Shown here: positions 15,935 to 23,296 of the stretch, in pieces
How the letters are laid out: the number at the start of each line of letters is the position of its first letter
How positions within the stretch are numbered: position 1 is the stretch's first letter
NCBI GenBank assembly: GCA_964633825.1
Contig: CAZWHE010000052.1
Span: forward strand, 1-23,838
Length of the DNA: 23,838 nt
Reading direction: 5' to 3'
DNA from: CAZWHE01 sp964633825
GTDB lineage: Bacteria > Planctomycetota > B15-G4 > CAYZWU01
The notes under the pieces: generated by a model
The model's input: the letters and a program-made list of their open reading frames with translations, nothing else
What the model was told of the DNA's origin: nothing
Databases searched by the model: none
Made by a program: the position numbers and the translations under genes

Positions 15935-16057
15935 TTATTTCTCCTGCCAGAGCCGCGCTCGAGCGGCATTCGATCTCCAATACAGCTCAAGGCTTCAGCA
16001 AACCAGTATTCAGGAAAAAGTTCAAGCCCGCGGACCAATCCCGGACGAGATAAAATC

Positions 16058-16085
16058 TTGATTGGCGCCCGATATCGCCTAAACT
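16058..16085 (+). promoter_or_regulatory. Possible promoter for nifU-nifS
   Basis: TTGATT (16058-16063) and TAAACT (16080-16085) are separated by 16 nt, a moderate sigma-70-like match about 65 nt before ATG 16151. I could not identify an IscR/SufR-type operator. The same 216-nt gap must also hold the promoter of fhs on the other strand, where I see no strong candidate. Confidence 0.35.
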
Positions 16086-16150
16086 GCGGCTATTAGTGGA
16101 TTGATTTAAAAAGAGAATGCTCAATTTCTGCCGTCCCTTCGGAGAAAAGC

Positions 16151-17011
16151 ATGTGGGATTATACAGAAAAAGCCAAAGACCACTTTCTCAATCCGAGAAA
16201 TGTGGGTGAGATCGAAAACCCCGACGGTCTCGGAGACGTGGGATCGCTGGCCTGCGGGGATGCCCTCCGCCTCACCTTCAAGCTCGATGATGATGAGCGC
16301 ATCATCGATGCCAAATTCAAAACCTTTGGATGTGCAAGCGCCATCGCCTCTGCGTCGGCCCTTACGGAGATGATCATCGGTAAAACGCTGGAAGAAGTTC
16401 TGAAGATCACGAACCAGGATATCGCCGATCACCTCGGCGGGCTCCCCAAAGAAAAAATGCACTGCTCCGTTATGGGGTGGGAAGCACTCGAGGCCGCCAT
16501 CGCATATTACCGCGGCGAAAAGACCGGCGGCCGCGACGAACAGGAAGACCACGGCCGTCTCGTTTGTTCCTGCTTCGGAGTTACCGAGAACCTCATCAGA
16601 AAGGTGATCAAAGAGAACGATCTCAAGTCCATTGAAGAGGTGACTTACTACTGCAAAGCCGGCGGGGGCTGCGGTTCCTGTCACGAGGAAATCGAAGAAA
16701 TCATTAAAGAGGAAAGGGATGAGCCGAAGCCCGCAGGGGCGCCTCCGGAGCCTGTTGAGATCAAAAGCGCAATGACCAACATAGAAAAAATAGCCAAGAT
16801 CCAGGAAACGATCAACAGCGAGATCAAACCATCCCTTGCGAAAGACGGTGGCGACATCGAGCTGATCGACGTGGAAGGGAACAAAGTGAAGGTCGCTCTT
16901 CGCGGAGCCTGCTCCTCCTGTCCGAGCGCCGGTGTGACGCTGCGCTTTTCCGTGGAACGGAAACTCAAGGAGTTTGTCTCCGAGGATCTCGAAGTGGAGG
17001 AAGTGAAATAA
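16151..17011 (+). CDS. nifU: NifU-type Fe-S cluster assembly scaffold (three-domain)
   Basis: The product is 286 aa (A. vinelandii NifU is 312). Domain 1 (1-125) is the IscU-like scaffold with cluster Cys C35 (GSLACGDALR), C61 (FGCAS) and C105 (MHCSVMG). Domain 2 (about 135-185) is the BFD-like permanent [2Fe-2S] domain with C139, C141 and C174, C177 (VCSCFG ... GGGCGSC). Domain 3 (about 208-286) is the NifU C-terminal domain with C254 and C257 (CSSCPSAGVTLR). All expected Cys are present. It builds Fe-S clusters in the cytoplasm from sulfur supplied by NifS. GGAG lies 7 nt before ATG 16151, and the stop overlaps nifS by 1 nt (TAATG). With no nitrogenase genes in view, it probably acts as the general house-keeping ISC system, as in some anaerobes and Epsilonproteobacteria. 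Confidence 0.95.
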   Translation: MWDYTEKAKDHFLNPRNVGEIENPDGLGDVGSLACGDALRLTFKLDDDERIIDAKFKTFGCASAIASASALTEMIIGKTLEEVLKITNQDIADHLGGLPKEKMHCSVMGWEALEAAIAYYRGEKTGGRDEQEDHGRLVCSCFGVTENLIRKVIKENDLKSIEEVTYYCKAGGGCGSCHEEIEEIIKEERDEPKPAGAPPEPVEIKSAMTNIEKIAKIQETINSEIKPSLAKDGGDIELIDVEGNKVKVALRGACSSCPSAGVTLRFSVERKLKEFVSEDLEVEEVK

Positions 17012-18198
17012 TGAGCGGGATCGTCTATCTGGACAACAACGCGACGACCAGCGTGGCTCCCGAGGTCTTCGAGGCCATGGTCCCTTACCTGAGTGAGCTC
17101 TACGGCAATCCATCGAGCATGTATTCTTTTGCCGGACAAGTCGGCAAGTCGATTGCTCAAGCACGTTCCAAGGTCGCACGACTCATTAACGCTCGGGATA
17201 CTGAAATCATCTTCACTTCCGGCGGAACGGAAAGCGACAACGCTGCGATAAAAGGGGTTCTCGACGCCCTGCCCGATAAAAAACATATCGTCACGACACG
17301 CGTGGAACATCCCGCCGTTCTCAATCAGACCAAGAGACTCGAGAGAAAAGGATTCCGCGTCACCTACCTTTCGGTAGACAGGCAGGGCATGCTCGACTTC
17401 GACGAGCTCAGCGATGCGATTACCGATAAAACCTCCCTCGTCTCCATCATGTACGCCAACAATGAAACGGGAACCGTCTTCCCGATCGAAGAGATCGGCG
17501 CCGTCGTCAAGGAGAAAGGATGCCTCTTTCACTGCGACGCGGTTCAAGCCGTAGGGAAAATCCCGCTCGACATGGAGAAATCCCACATCGATCTTCTCTC
17601 CCTGTCGGGGCACAAGTTCCATGCTCCCAAAGGAGTGGGCGCCCTCTACATCCGGAGAGGAACGAAGTGCCGCCCGTTAATCGTCGGCGGTCATCAGGAA
17701 AAAGGCCGCCGGGGCGGTACGGAAAACGTGGCCTCGCTCGTCGGGCTGGGAGTTGCCGCGGAGCTGGCTGGCAATAACATAGAAAAAGAAAATACCGCCG
17801 TTCGAGAGCTCCGCGACAGGCTCATGACGAAGATCTTCGACAAGATTCCCTATACACTTCTGAACGGGCACCCCGAACACCGCTTGCCGAACACGCTCAA
17901 CATCTCTTTCGGATATATCGAAGGAGAAGCGATACTCCTCATGCTTGATGAATACGGTATCTGTGCCTCATCGGGTTCCGCCTGCACCTCGGGATCACTC
18001 GAGCCTTCACACGTGCTGAGAGCCATGGGAATCCCTTTTACGGCCGCTCACGGATCGGTCAGGTTCAGCCTGTCGCGGTACAACAATTCCGATGAAATCG
18101 ATATTGCCGCCGAAGCGCTTACCAAGATCATCACCCGCCTGAGGGAAATCTCCCCTTTCAACGCCGATTCGGAGTTTGCTACGACCGAAAAAGCTTAA
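17011..18198 (+). CDS. nifS: Cysteine desulfurase NifS
   Basis: The product is 395 aa, with a class V aminotransferase fold. It opens with YLDNNATTSVAPEV. Further motifs are FTSGGTESDNAAI (PLP phosphate grip), H100 in RVEHPAV, D176 in HCDAVQA, the PLP Lys K202 in SGHKFHAPKGVGALY, GGHQEKGRRGGTENV, and catalytic C325 in ASSGSACTSGSLEPSHVL. The short active-site loop around C325 marks the NifS/IscS group I over SufS. It takes sulfur from L-cysteine as a persulfide and passes it to NifU. GGAGG lies about 10 nt before the ATG, which overlaps the nifU stop. The end is 21 nt from the convergent repeat-protein gene, with no hairpin visible in the gap. Confidence 0.96.
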   Translation: MSGIVYLDNNATTSVAPEVFEAMVPYLSELYGNPSSMYSFAGQVGKSIAQARSKVARLINARDTEIIFTSGGTESDNAAIKGVLDALPDKKHIVTTRVEHPAVLNQTKRLERKGFRVTYLSVDRQGMLDFDELSDAITDKTSLVSIMYANNETGTVFPIEEIGAVVKEKGCLFHCDAVQAVGKIPLDMEKSHIDLLSLSGHKFHAPKGVGALYIRRGTKCRPLIVGGHQEKGRRGGTENVASLVGLGVAAELAGNNIEKENTAVRELRDRLMTKIFDKIPYTLLNGHPEHRLPNTLNISFGYIEGEAILLMLDEYGICASSGSACTSGSLEPSHVLRAMGIPFTAAHGSVRFSLSRYNNSDEIDIAAEALTKIITRLREISPFNADSEFATTEKA

Positions 18199-18219
18199 TA
18201 AATGCCGAACGGTGATTTA

Positions 18220-20211
18220 TCACAGCCCTTGCGAGAGACGGACGACGACTTCCTCTTCAACACCCTCATGGAGAACAACCGTGACTTTACTCTGTTCTTG
18301 GAGAAAGAGCTGCTCGAAGATGTTGATGTTTCCATCCGACTGCTGCTGTATCTGGTTGGATTGAATCATGACGGTGTATTCGCCCGGGGTCAGGTGGGGG
18401 AACTTGAAATAACCTTTGTTGTCGGACATCACCTGGAGATGAAACCCATCCTTCCTGTTGAGAGTCACCATGGCGCCGGGCATGGTGAATCCGTTAGAGT
18501 CGAGCGTTTTCCCCTTCAAAACCGCTCCCCGGGTCAGCGTGACCACCCCGAGATCGGTTGCCGCGCTCTTGCCCTCGAAGATCTCGATGTCGTTCACGGT
18601 ATTCTCTGTATAGCTGTTGTGCTTGAAGTAGACCTGGTATGTCCCCTGTGTGATGAGCCTCTTCGTGAAGTAGCCCTTTGAATCGGTCACGGCAACGGTT
18701 CCGCTGTCTCCGCGCGAGCCGGAATCGCCGCTGCCGAAATACCTGAAGATATCGATATCCACGTAATCATTGAAACGCAGCTCTACCGAGACGTTCGACA
18801 CCGGTTTTCCGGCGGTGCCGACGACTCGTCCCGAAAGAACGCCGCCCTCGTTCATCAAAATTTCAACGCCTTCTTTGATCTCACCGCGCTCGACATGAAA
18901 GAGCGACGAAGAACATTTTGCATATCCGGGAGCCGTGACCTCTATGCTGAAGTTCCCGGGATCGAGGTTGTTGATTTGAAAACTCCCGGTTTTTGACTCG
19001 ACCTGCTTGACCACGCTTGTTTTCTGTCTCGGTTTATTCCCCCTGAGGCGAAAAATTTCCACCTCGTATCTGGTGACGGGATTTCCCGTCGTCTGATCGC
19101 GAACGACTCCGGCAACACCGCCGCGCCGTTGAAGCTTGATCTCGAGGTCGTCGGTTCCTGCTCGAACCATCTGGCGAGCCGCTACGGAATAACCTCCCGA
19201 ATCGACACGGACTACGTACTGTCCATCGGCCAACCCTTCGATCGTAAAGGTTCCGCCCCTCTCCGATTGAGCCGAGCCGCTTGAAAAATATTCGCTCTGT
19301 TTTGCGCGGCGGTAAGCGCTCACCGTCACATCGACAACGGGAACTCCGTCGGTGTCGATCACGATTCCGCCGATTTCCATTCCCGGACCGAGCTCAAAAT
19401 CGATCCGCGTCCTCCGCTGGGTTTCGATCTGGTTTTTTGTTTTCTTCTGGGTGCCGTATCCATCGGCGGAGACGCGAATCTCGAAGGCCGTAAAGGAGAG
19501 ATTGGCGAATGAATACTCTCCATCGGAATTCGTCTTCATCTCATTCACCGGTGTTTTTTCACTCTCCGTGAGAAAGGCGGTTCTGTTGGTGTCGAAGAGC
19601 TGAACCATGGCATTCGTGATGGGAGCTCCCGATTCGGTCGTCACGTTTCCATGCACTCCCACGCCGTGGCTCATGATGATGTCGGCGATCTCGATCTGCA
19701 TTCCGGGCTGGAGAATGAGAGGGGAATAATATGAAGTGGCATAGCTGGAATGAGCCACCTCAATGGAATACTCCTTTCCCGGAGCCAGGCCAAAGAGCTT
19801 GAATCGTCCCGATTTGTCGGTCTTATCATCGATGCCGAGCTTTTTACGCGAGCCGGGATGGTTGAAAAGAATATTGCCCCCCAGATAGAGAGAGACCTTT
19901 GCGTCTAAGATCGATCTTCCCTCGGTGTTCACGACCCGGCCGATTACGCTGCCCGGGTTCTGGCCCTCTTCGAACTTGACAGTCGGCGCCAGCTTCTCAC
20001 GAACGGGCTTTGTTTTGGTGCTCCCCATATCGGAATCGTCCTTGATAATGTCCGCAAAAGGCTCCAGAACCTCCTCTTCGCTCTCTTCGCGAACAGTGGA
20101 ATCCAGCTCCTGCTCTCCACCGCCGTCTCCAAAGAGCTCAAGCAGGAGAAAGCCCAAGGCAACCACGAAAATAACGACTATGGCGATCGTAATCTTTTCA
20201 GGGGATAACAT
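18220..20211 (-). CDS. Membrane-anchored protein with about six carboxypeptidase-regulatory-like domains
   Basis: The product is 663 aa from ATG 20211, which has GGGAG 8 nt upstream; a TTG 15 nt earlier would give 668 aa. Numbered on the longer form, one TM helix (12-32) is followed by an acidic linker (35-90) and a row of beta-sandwich modules. They start near 92 (GSVIGRVVNTEGRSILDAKV), 190 (GVGVHGNVTTESGAPITNAMV), 284 (IGGIVIDTDGVPVVDVTV), 369 (GGVAGVVRDQTTGNPV), 460 (GGVLSGRVVGTAGKPVSNVSV) and 566 (GAVLKGKTLDSNGFTMPGAMV). Each module tends to close with 'GxFxixxLxpGxYxvxvxxxGY'. That is the CarboxypepD_reg pattern, used as a structural or binding domain on cell surfaces. No catalytic domain is present. 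By topology the modules face the periplasm. The gene follows rimK by about 115 nt. Its function is unknown; adhesion, surface architecture or polymer binding are possible. Confidence 0.85.
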   Translation of the reverse strand: MLSPEKITIAIVVIFVVALGFLLLELFGDGGGEQELDSTVREESEEEVLEPFADIIKDDSDMGSTKTKPVREKLAPTVKFEEGQNPGSVIGRVVNTEGRSILDAKVSLYLGGNILFNHPGSRKKLGIDDKTDKSGRFKLFGLAPGKEYSIEVAHSSYATSYYSPLILQPGMQIEIADIIMSHGVGVHGNVTTESGAPITNAMVQLFDTNRTAFLTESEKTPVNEMKTNSDGEYSFANLSFTAFEIRVSADGYGTQKKTKNQIETQRRTRIDFELGPGMEIGGIVIDTDGVPVVDVTVSAYRRAKQSEYFSSGSAQSERGGTFTIEGLADGQYVVRVDSGGYSVAARQMVRAGTDDLEIKLQRRGGVAGVVRDQTTGNPVTRYEVEIFRLRGNKPRQKTSVVKQVESKTGSFQINNLDPGNFSIEVTAPGYAKCSSSLFHVERGEIKEGVEILMNEGGVLSGRVVGTAGKPVSNVSVELRFNDYVDIDIFRYFGSGDSGSRGDSGTVAVTDSKGYFTKRLITQGTYQVYFKHNSYTENTVNDIEIFEGKSAATDLGVVTLTRGAVLKGKTLDSNGFTMPGAMVTLNRKDGFHLQVMSDNKGYFKFPHLTPGEYTVMIQSNQIQQQSDGNINIFEQLFLQEQSKVTVVLHEGVEEEVVVRLSQGL

Positions 20212-20326
20212 CGATTTGACTCCCAAGCATTTTTCAACCGCGATATCACATGAGTTTGTGAATAGGCTGAATCTATTATCGACTCCATATCAACAGGGTT
20301 TATTCCCTAACTATAACCAAAAAATG

Positions 20327-21226
20327 TCATTTCGTTCTTTTTCCAACCCTTTCTTCAACCTTCTTTTCGGCAAAGCGTACAACTTCTTCCGCCACATCGA
20401 GATCGGTTATCTTTTCAATGGCCTCGAGCCCCGGGGACGCGTTGATTTCCATCACAAGCGGACCGCGCTTCGACATGAGAAGATCCACTCCGCCCAGATC
20501 GAGGCCGACGGCATCGTTTGCCTCTACGGCAACCCTCAACAAATCTTGCGACGGCTGCACGAGCCGAGCCCATCCCCCTCTGTGGATATTGGCCCGGAAA
20601 TCCCCCTTTTTCGCTTCCCGCTGCATGACGGCAACGATCCTGCCTCCCACAATGATGACCCGGATATCCCTCCCCTCCGCCTCGGCAATGAATTCCTGGA
20701 TCAGAAGGTTCTGATTCATACTCCAGAAAGCGTCAAGCGTCGATTCCGCCGTCCTGTAAGAATCAGCCAGGATGACGCCCACTCCCTGGGCTCCCTGCAG
20801 GAACTTGAGAATCACGGGCAGTCCGCCCACTTTTTCGACAGCCGACTTGAGATCGGCCGGATTCCGCGTCATTACGGTGTGCGGCACCTTGATCCCCCTC
20901 CGGGTCAGGATCTGCATACACCGCAGCTTGTCGCGGGCCCGCATGATGGACAGGGACCGGTTCACAACGGGAATTCCCATCATCTGGAACTGTTTGACAA
21001 CAGCCACACCGAACTCGATGGCAAAGAGCCCGACACGGGGAATGACAACATCAATGGTGCTCAGATCCTGGCCGTTTTGCCAGGCAACCGGTTTGTCGCC
21101 GTCGACGGATAGAGAAATGGAAAGGGGATCGGCGACGACCACGTCGTGTCCGCGATCAAGGGCCGCGGTTTTTAACCTCATGGTGGAGTAAAAATAGCTC
21201 CGCCTGGAAAGAATCAGGACTCTCAA
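20327..21226 (-). CDS. rimK: RimK-type ATP-grasp alpha-L-glutamate ligase
   Basis: The product is 299 aa, as E. coli RimK (300). It opens with the family's 'MRVLILSRR..YST.RL..AA..RGH.V.V.DPL' and has a preATP-grasp domain (VIPRVGLFAIEFGVAVVKQFQ). RDKLRCMQILTRRGIKVPHT begins the ATP-grasp fold, PVILKFLQGAQGVGVIL is the nucleotide loop, and RDIRVIIVGGRIVAVMQREAKKGDFRANIHRGG and VMEINASPGLEAIEKIT (metal ligands E and N) complete it. Close homologues add glutamates to ribosomal protein S6 or make poly-alpha-glutamate; relatives act in coenzyme F420 and methanopterin pathways. The start is TTG 21226 with GGAG 6 nt upstream. No rpsF or aspartic peptidase partner is next to it; instead it lies between two envelope-type proteins, so its target is open. 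Confidence 0.93.
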   Translation of the reverse strand: MRVLILSRRSYFYSTMRLKTAALDRGHDVVVADPLSISLSVDGDKPVAWQNGQDLSTIDVVIPRVGLFAIEFGVAVVKQFQMMGIPVVNRSLSIMRARDKLRCMQILTRRGIKVPHTVMTRNPADLKSAVEKVGGLPVILKFLQGAQGVGVILADSYRTAESTLDAFWSMNQNLLIQEFIAEAEGRDIRVIIVGGRIVAVMQREAKKGDFRANIHRGGWARLVQPSQDLLRVAVEANDAVGLDLGGVDLLMSKRGPLVMEINASPGLEAIEKITDLDVAEEVVRFAEKKVEERVGKRTK

Positions 21227-21335
21227 AAGTCGCTCCAGAAAAGACCGATTCGGGGAATCGCTGCCGTCATATCTTCAAAATAGAATATCAGGAGGCACAG
21301 TTTAGGCGGCTTTTCCAAAAAAACAATAGCCCTGA

Positions 21336-23291
21336 TTAAAAGAACCGCATTTCAATACGCCAGGAACCGACCTGAAACGTATCTGATACCGTTTTCAGGG
21401 CTTGATCCAGTTGAGGGTCCATGTTCGTTCCAAGGATCTCATTCAACGTGAGCACGATTCTGGCCGAGGCCGTGGGATCGAACCGGGAGGAGATGACGGC
21501 GGAGCGGATAACGGCCTTGCGGGCTTGTGGAGGAATCAATTCCCCTCTCCCGCGGCATTCTCTGAGCCACGGCTCGAGGTAATCAGCGATTCGCCCCCTG
21601 TTTTCGAGAGACAGCATATCCAAACAAACTCCGTCATCCCCGCTCTTTTTCCTCATCCTTCCGACGAGAACGTCGGCGGCCGGTCTGCGGATTTTTTTAT
21701 CTCTTCCCGCGGCCAGGATCAATCCTGCCCGGCTGATTTCGGTCAGCTTGCTTTCATCGCCGATGATCATCTCCGGATCGATCCCGAGGCGCTCGCAGAT
21801 CCCGAGCAGTGCTCGGAGAGCATCGGAGGTTTCGGCCCCTTTGCGGCCGAGAAGCGCCACGATCGCGTCGAGACATTTTTCCCCTCCAAAACGCTCCGCC
21901 GTTTCGAAGATTCCCTTTTGAATGACCGCTCGATCCGCAGTGAGAAGAGGTGCGATCCCGTCATCGCCGAGTATTCGCCCCATCCTGACGAGGCATCTGT
22001 CCATGAGCGCCGCTGCCGCCTGATCGGGAAAATCCCCTTTCAAAATCCGGGCGATCAGGGCTTCCCTCACTCTTTCGGACCGGATGAGAACGTGGTGTGC
22101 GGCAATCAAACCTGTCCTCAGACCTTCTCCGCTTCCTTTTTCGACAAGAGCGAGAATATCAGCGACCGAGCCGCTTTCTTCCCGAATCGACCGGAAAAGG
22201 ACGCCGGCCGGACCGGCCGCAGCAGGCATGTTGTCGAGCACGCCGTCTCTCAGATCCGGATCGATCTGCAGAATCAATTCGAAGAGAGCTTCTTTTCTGA
22301 ATCCGGGCTTTTCTTTCAACCAAGCGTCGAAGAAAAGCAAAGCCGAAGCAGCGTCCTCCTCGGCGCCCAGCCGTGCGGCCAAACGGGCTTTGTTTCTCCC
22401 GGCAAGAAGGTAATCGAGGCTCGCCGTCCGGTCTCCGCAGAGGAATCGGAGAAAATAACCTTCGAAAAACCCGGGAATGTCCAGATGCGCCAGGGCCCTG
22501 ACCGCCGTTCTCCTTTCCCGGCTCCGCGATCCGGTCCCTGAACAGGATCGGATGATCTTATCGAGGAGAAAAGCATCATATTCCTGATCTTCCGACGAGA
22601 GTTTTGAACAAGCTTTTCCATCTCGTGTGACGAGGGCGACCGATTCGAGCAGCATGACGCCGAGCCCTCTCTCCATGAGAACGAAATCGACAACCATCGG
22701 CGCCGGGCCTGAAGGCGGAGGTTCCGTGAGAGCCATTTTCAGGGAGGCCTCCCTCCCGAGCTCGGGGGAAAGCACAAAGGGATAGACAGGGTCGGCGTGC
22801 GCGTTCACCCTGTCCAGAAACAGGTCGAGAGGCACGCTCCCCGGCCATGTTCCCCTGAAATCGAATCCGACGCTTTCACCAAAGAGCCGGAAAGTTCCGA
22901 ACCGGGGCGGAGGAATTTTCTTCAGAGCCCGATGCTCCAGAGATGTCCGCAGAATCGAAGCGGCTTCACGAGCCGTCTTGCCGCCGCGATTTAAAGCGTT
23001 TAAAACCCCCGGCATCCAGGGGCCCCCCAAGGCCAGCTGACCCCTCAACTCGATTCGGACGCCTGATGGAAACGCCGGAAGCCGGGCCAGAATTTCTTCA
23101 GCGCCGGCCCGGTTTTCCCCCGGCGCTTTACCGAGCAATTCCTTGAACCGCCGAGCTTCTTTCTCTCTCAATGCGGCGTCTTGCGAAAGGAGCTCGCCGA
23201 ACCGGGGGGAAAGGTCCTTGTTCTCTTTCGGCACTTCCGTCTGCAGACAACCGGAAAAGAAAATGAAAAGGAACGGCCAGGCCGAACGCAT
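21336..23291 (-). CDS. Large lipoprotein with helical repeats, unknown function
   Basis: I do not recognise this gene. The product is 651 aa from ATG 23291, or 654 aa from TTG 23300, which overlaps the upstream stop. A short signal peptide ends in lipobox FFSGC-LQ (Cys15 from the ATG). Residues 30-125 are helical and charged. Residues about 145-230 form a mixed alpha/beta segment (GFDFRGTWPGSVPLDLFLDRVN ... PMVVDFVLMERGLGVMLLESVALVTRDG) whose layout recalls STN/secretin-N modules ('DFrxtpl.evL..l......v.P.v....l...e.pL..aL..lL...gl.....dg..lvt'). From about 240 on, Leu/Ala-rich helices repeat in a HEAT-like rhythm (GEGLRTGLIAAHHVLIRSERVREALIARIL and so on). Ribosome-site evidence does not settle the start. 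It follows a lectin-like gene within a few bases and precedes rimK by 109 nt. It is likely outer-membrane or periplasm-facing. A regulator or scaffold role is only a guess. Confidence 0.75.
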   Translation of the reverse strand: MRSAWPFLFIFFSGCLQTEVPKENKDLSPRFGELLSQDAALREKEARRFKELLGKAPGENRAGAEEILARLPAFPSGVRIELRGQLALGGPWMPGVLNALNRGGKTAREAASILRTSLEHRALKKIPPPRFGTFRLFGESVGFDFRGTWPGSVPLDLFLDRVNAHADPVYPFVLSPELGREASLKMALTEPPPSGPAPMVVDFVLMERGLGVMLLESVALVTRDGKACSKLSSEDQEYDAFLLDKIIRSCSGTGSRSRERRTAVRALAHLDIPGFFEGYFLRFLCGDRTASLDYLLAGRNKARLAARLGAEEDAASALLFFDAWLKEKPGFRKEALFELILQIDPDLRDGVLDNMPAAAGPAGVLFRSIREESGSVADILALVEKGSGEGLRTGLIAAHHVLIRSERVREALIARILKGDFPDQAAAALMDRCLVRMGRILGDDGIAPLLTADRAVIQKGIFETAERFGGEKCLDAIVALLGRKGAETSDALRALLGICERLGIDPEMIIGDESKLTEISRAGLILAAGRDKKIRRPAADVLVGRMRKKSGDDGVCLDMLSLENRGRIADYLEPWLRECRGRGELIPPQARKAVIRSAVISSRFDPTASARIVLTLNEILGTNMDPQLDQALKTVSDTFQVGSWRIEMRFF

Positions 23292-23296
23292 TTGCC

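Noticed and set aside
16151..18198. Part of a nitrogen-fixation island
   Set aside because: No nifHDK, nifB, nifEN or regulators occur in the window; the neighbours are folate and envelope genes.
19925..21112. 395-aa plus-strand open frame
   Set aside because: It runs antisense across two supported genes (repeat protein and rimK) and their gap, with no ribosome site or recognisable motif.
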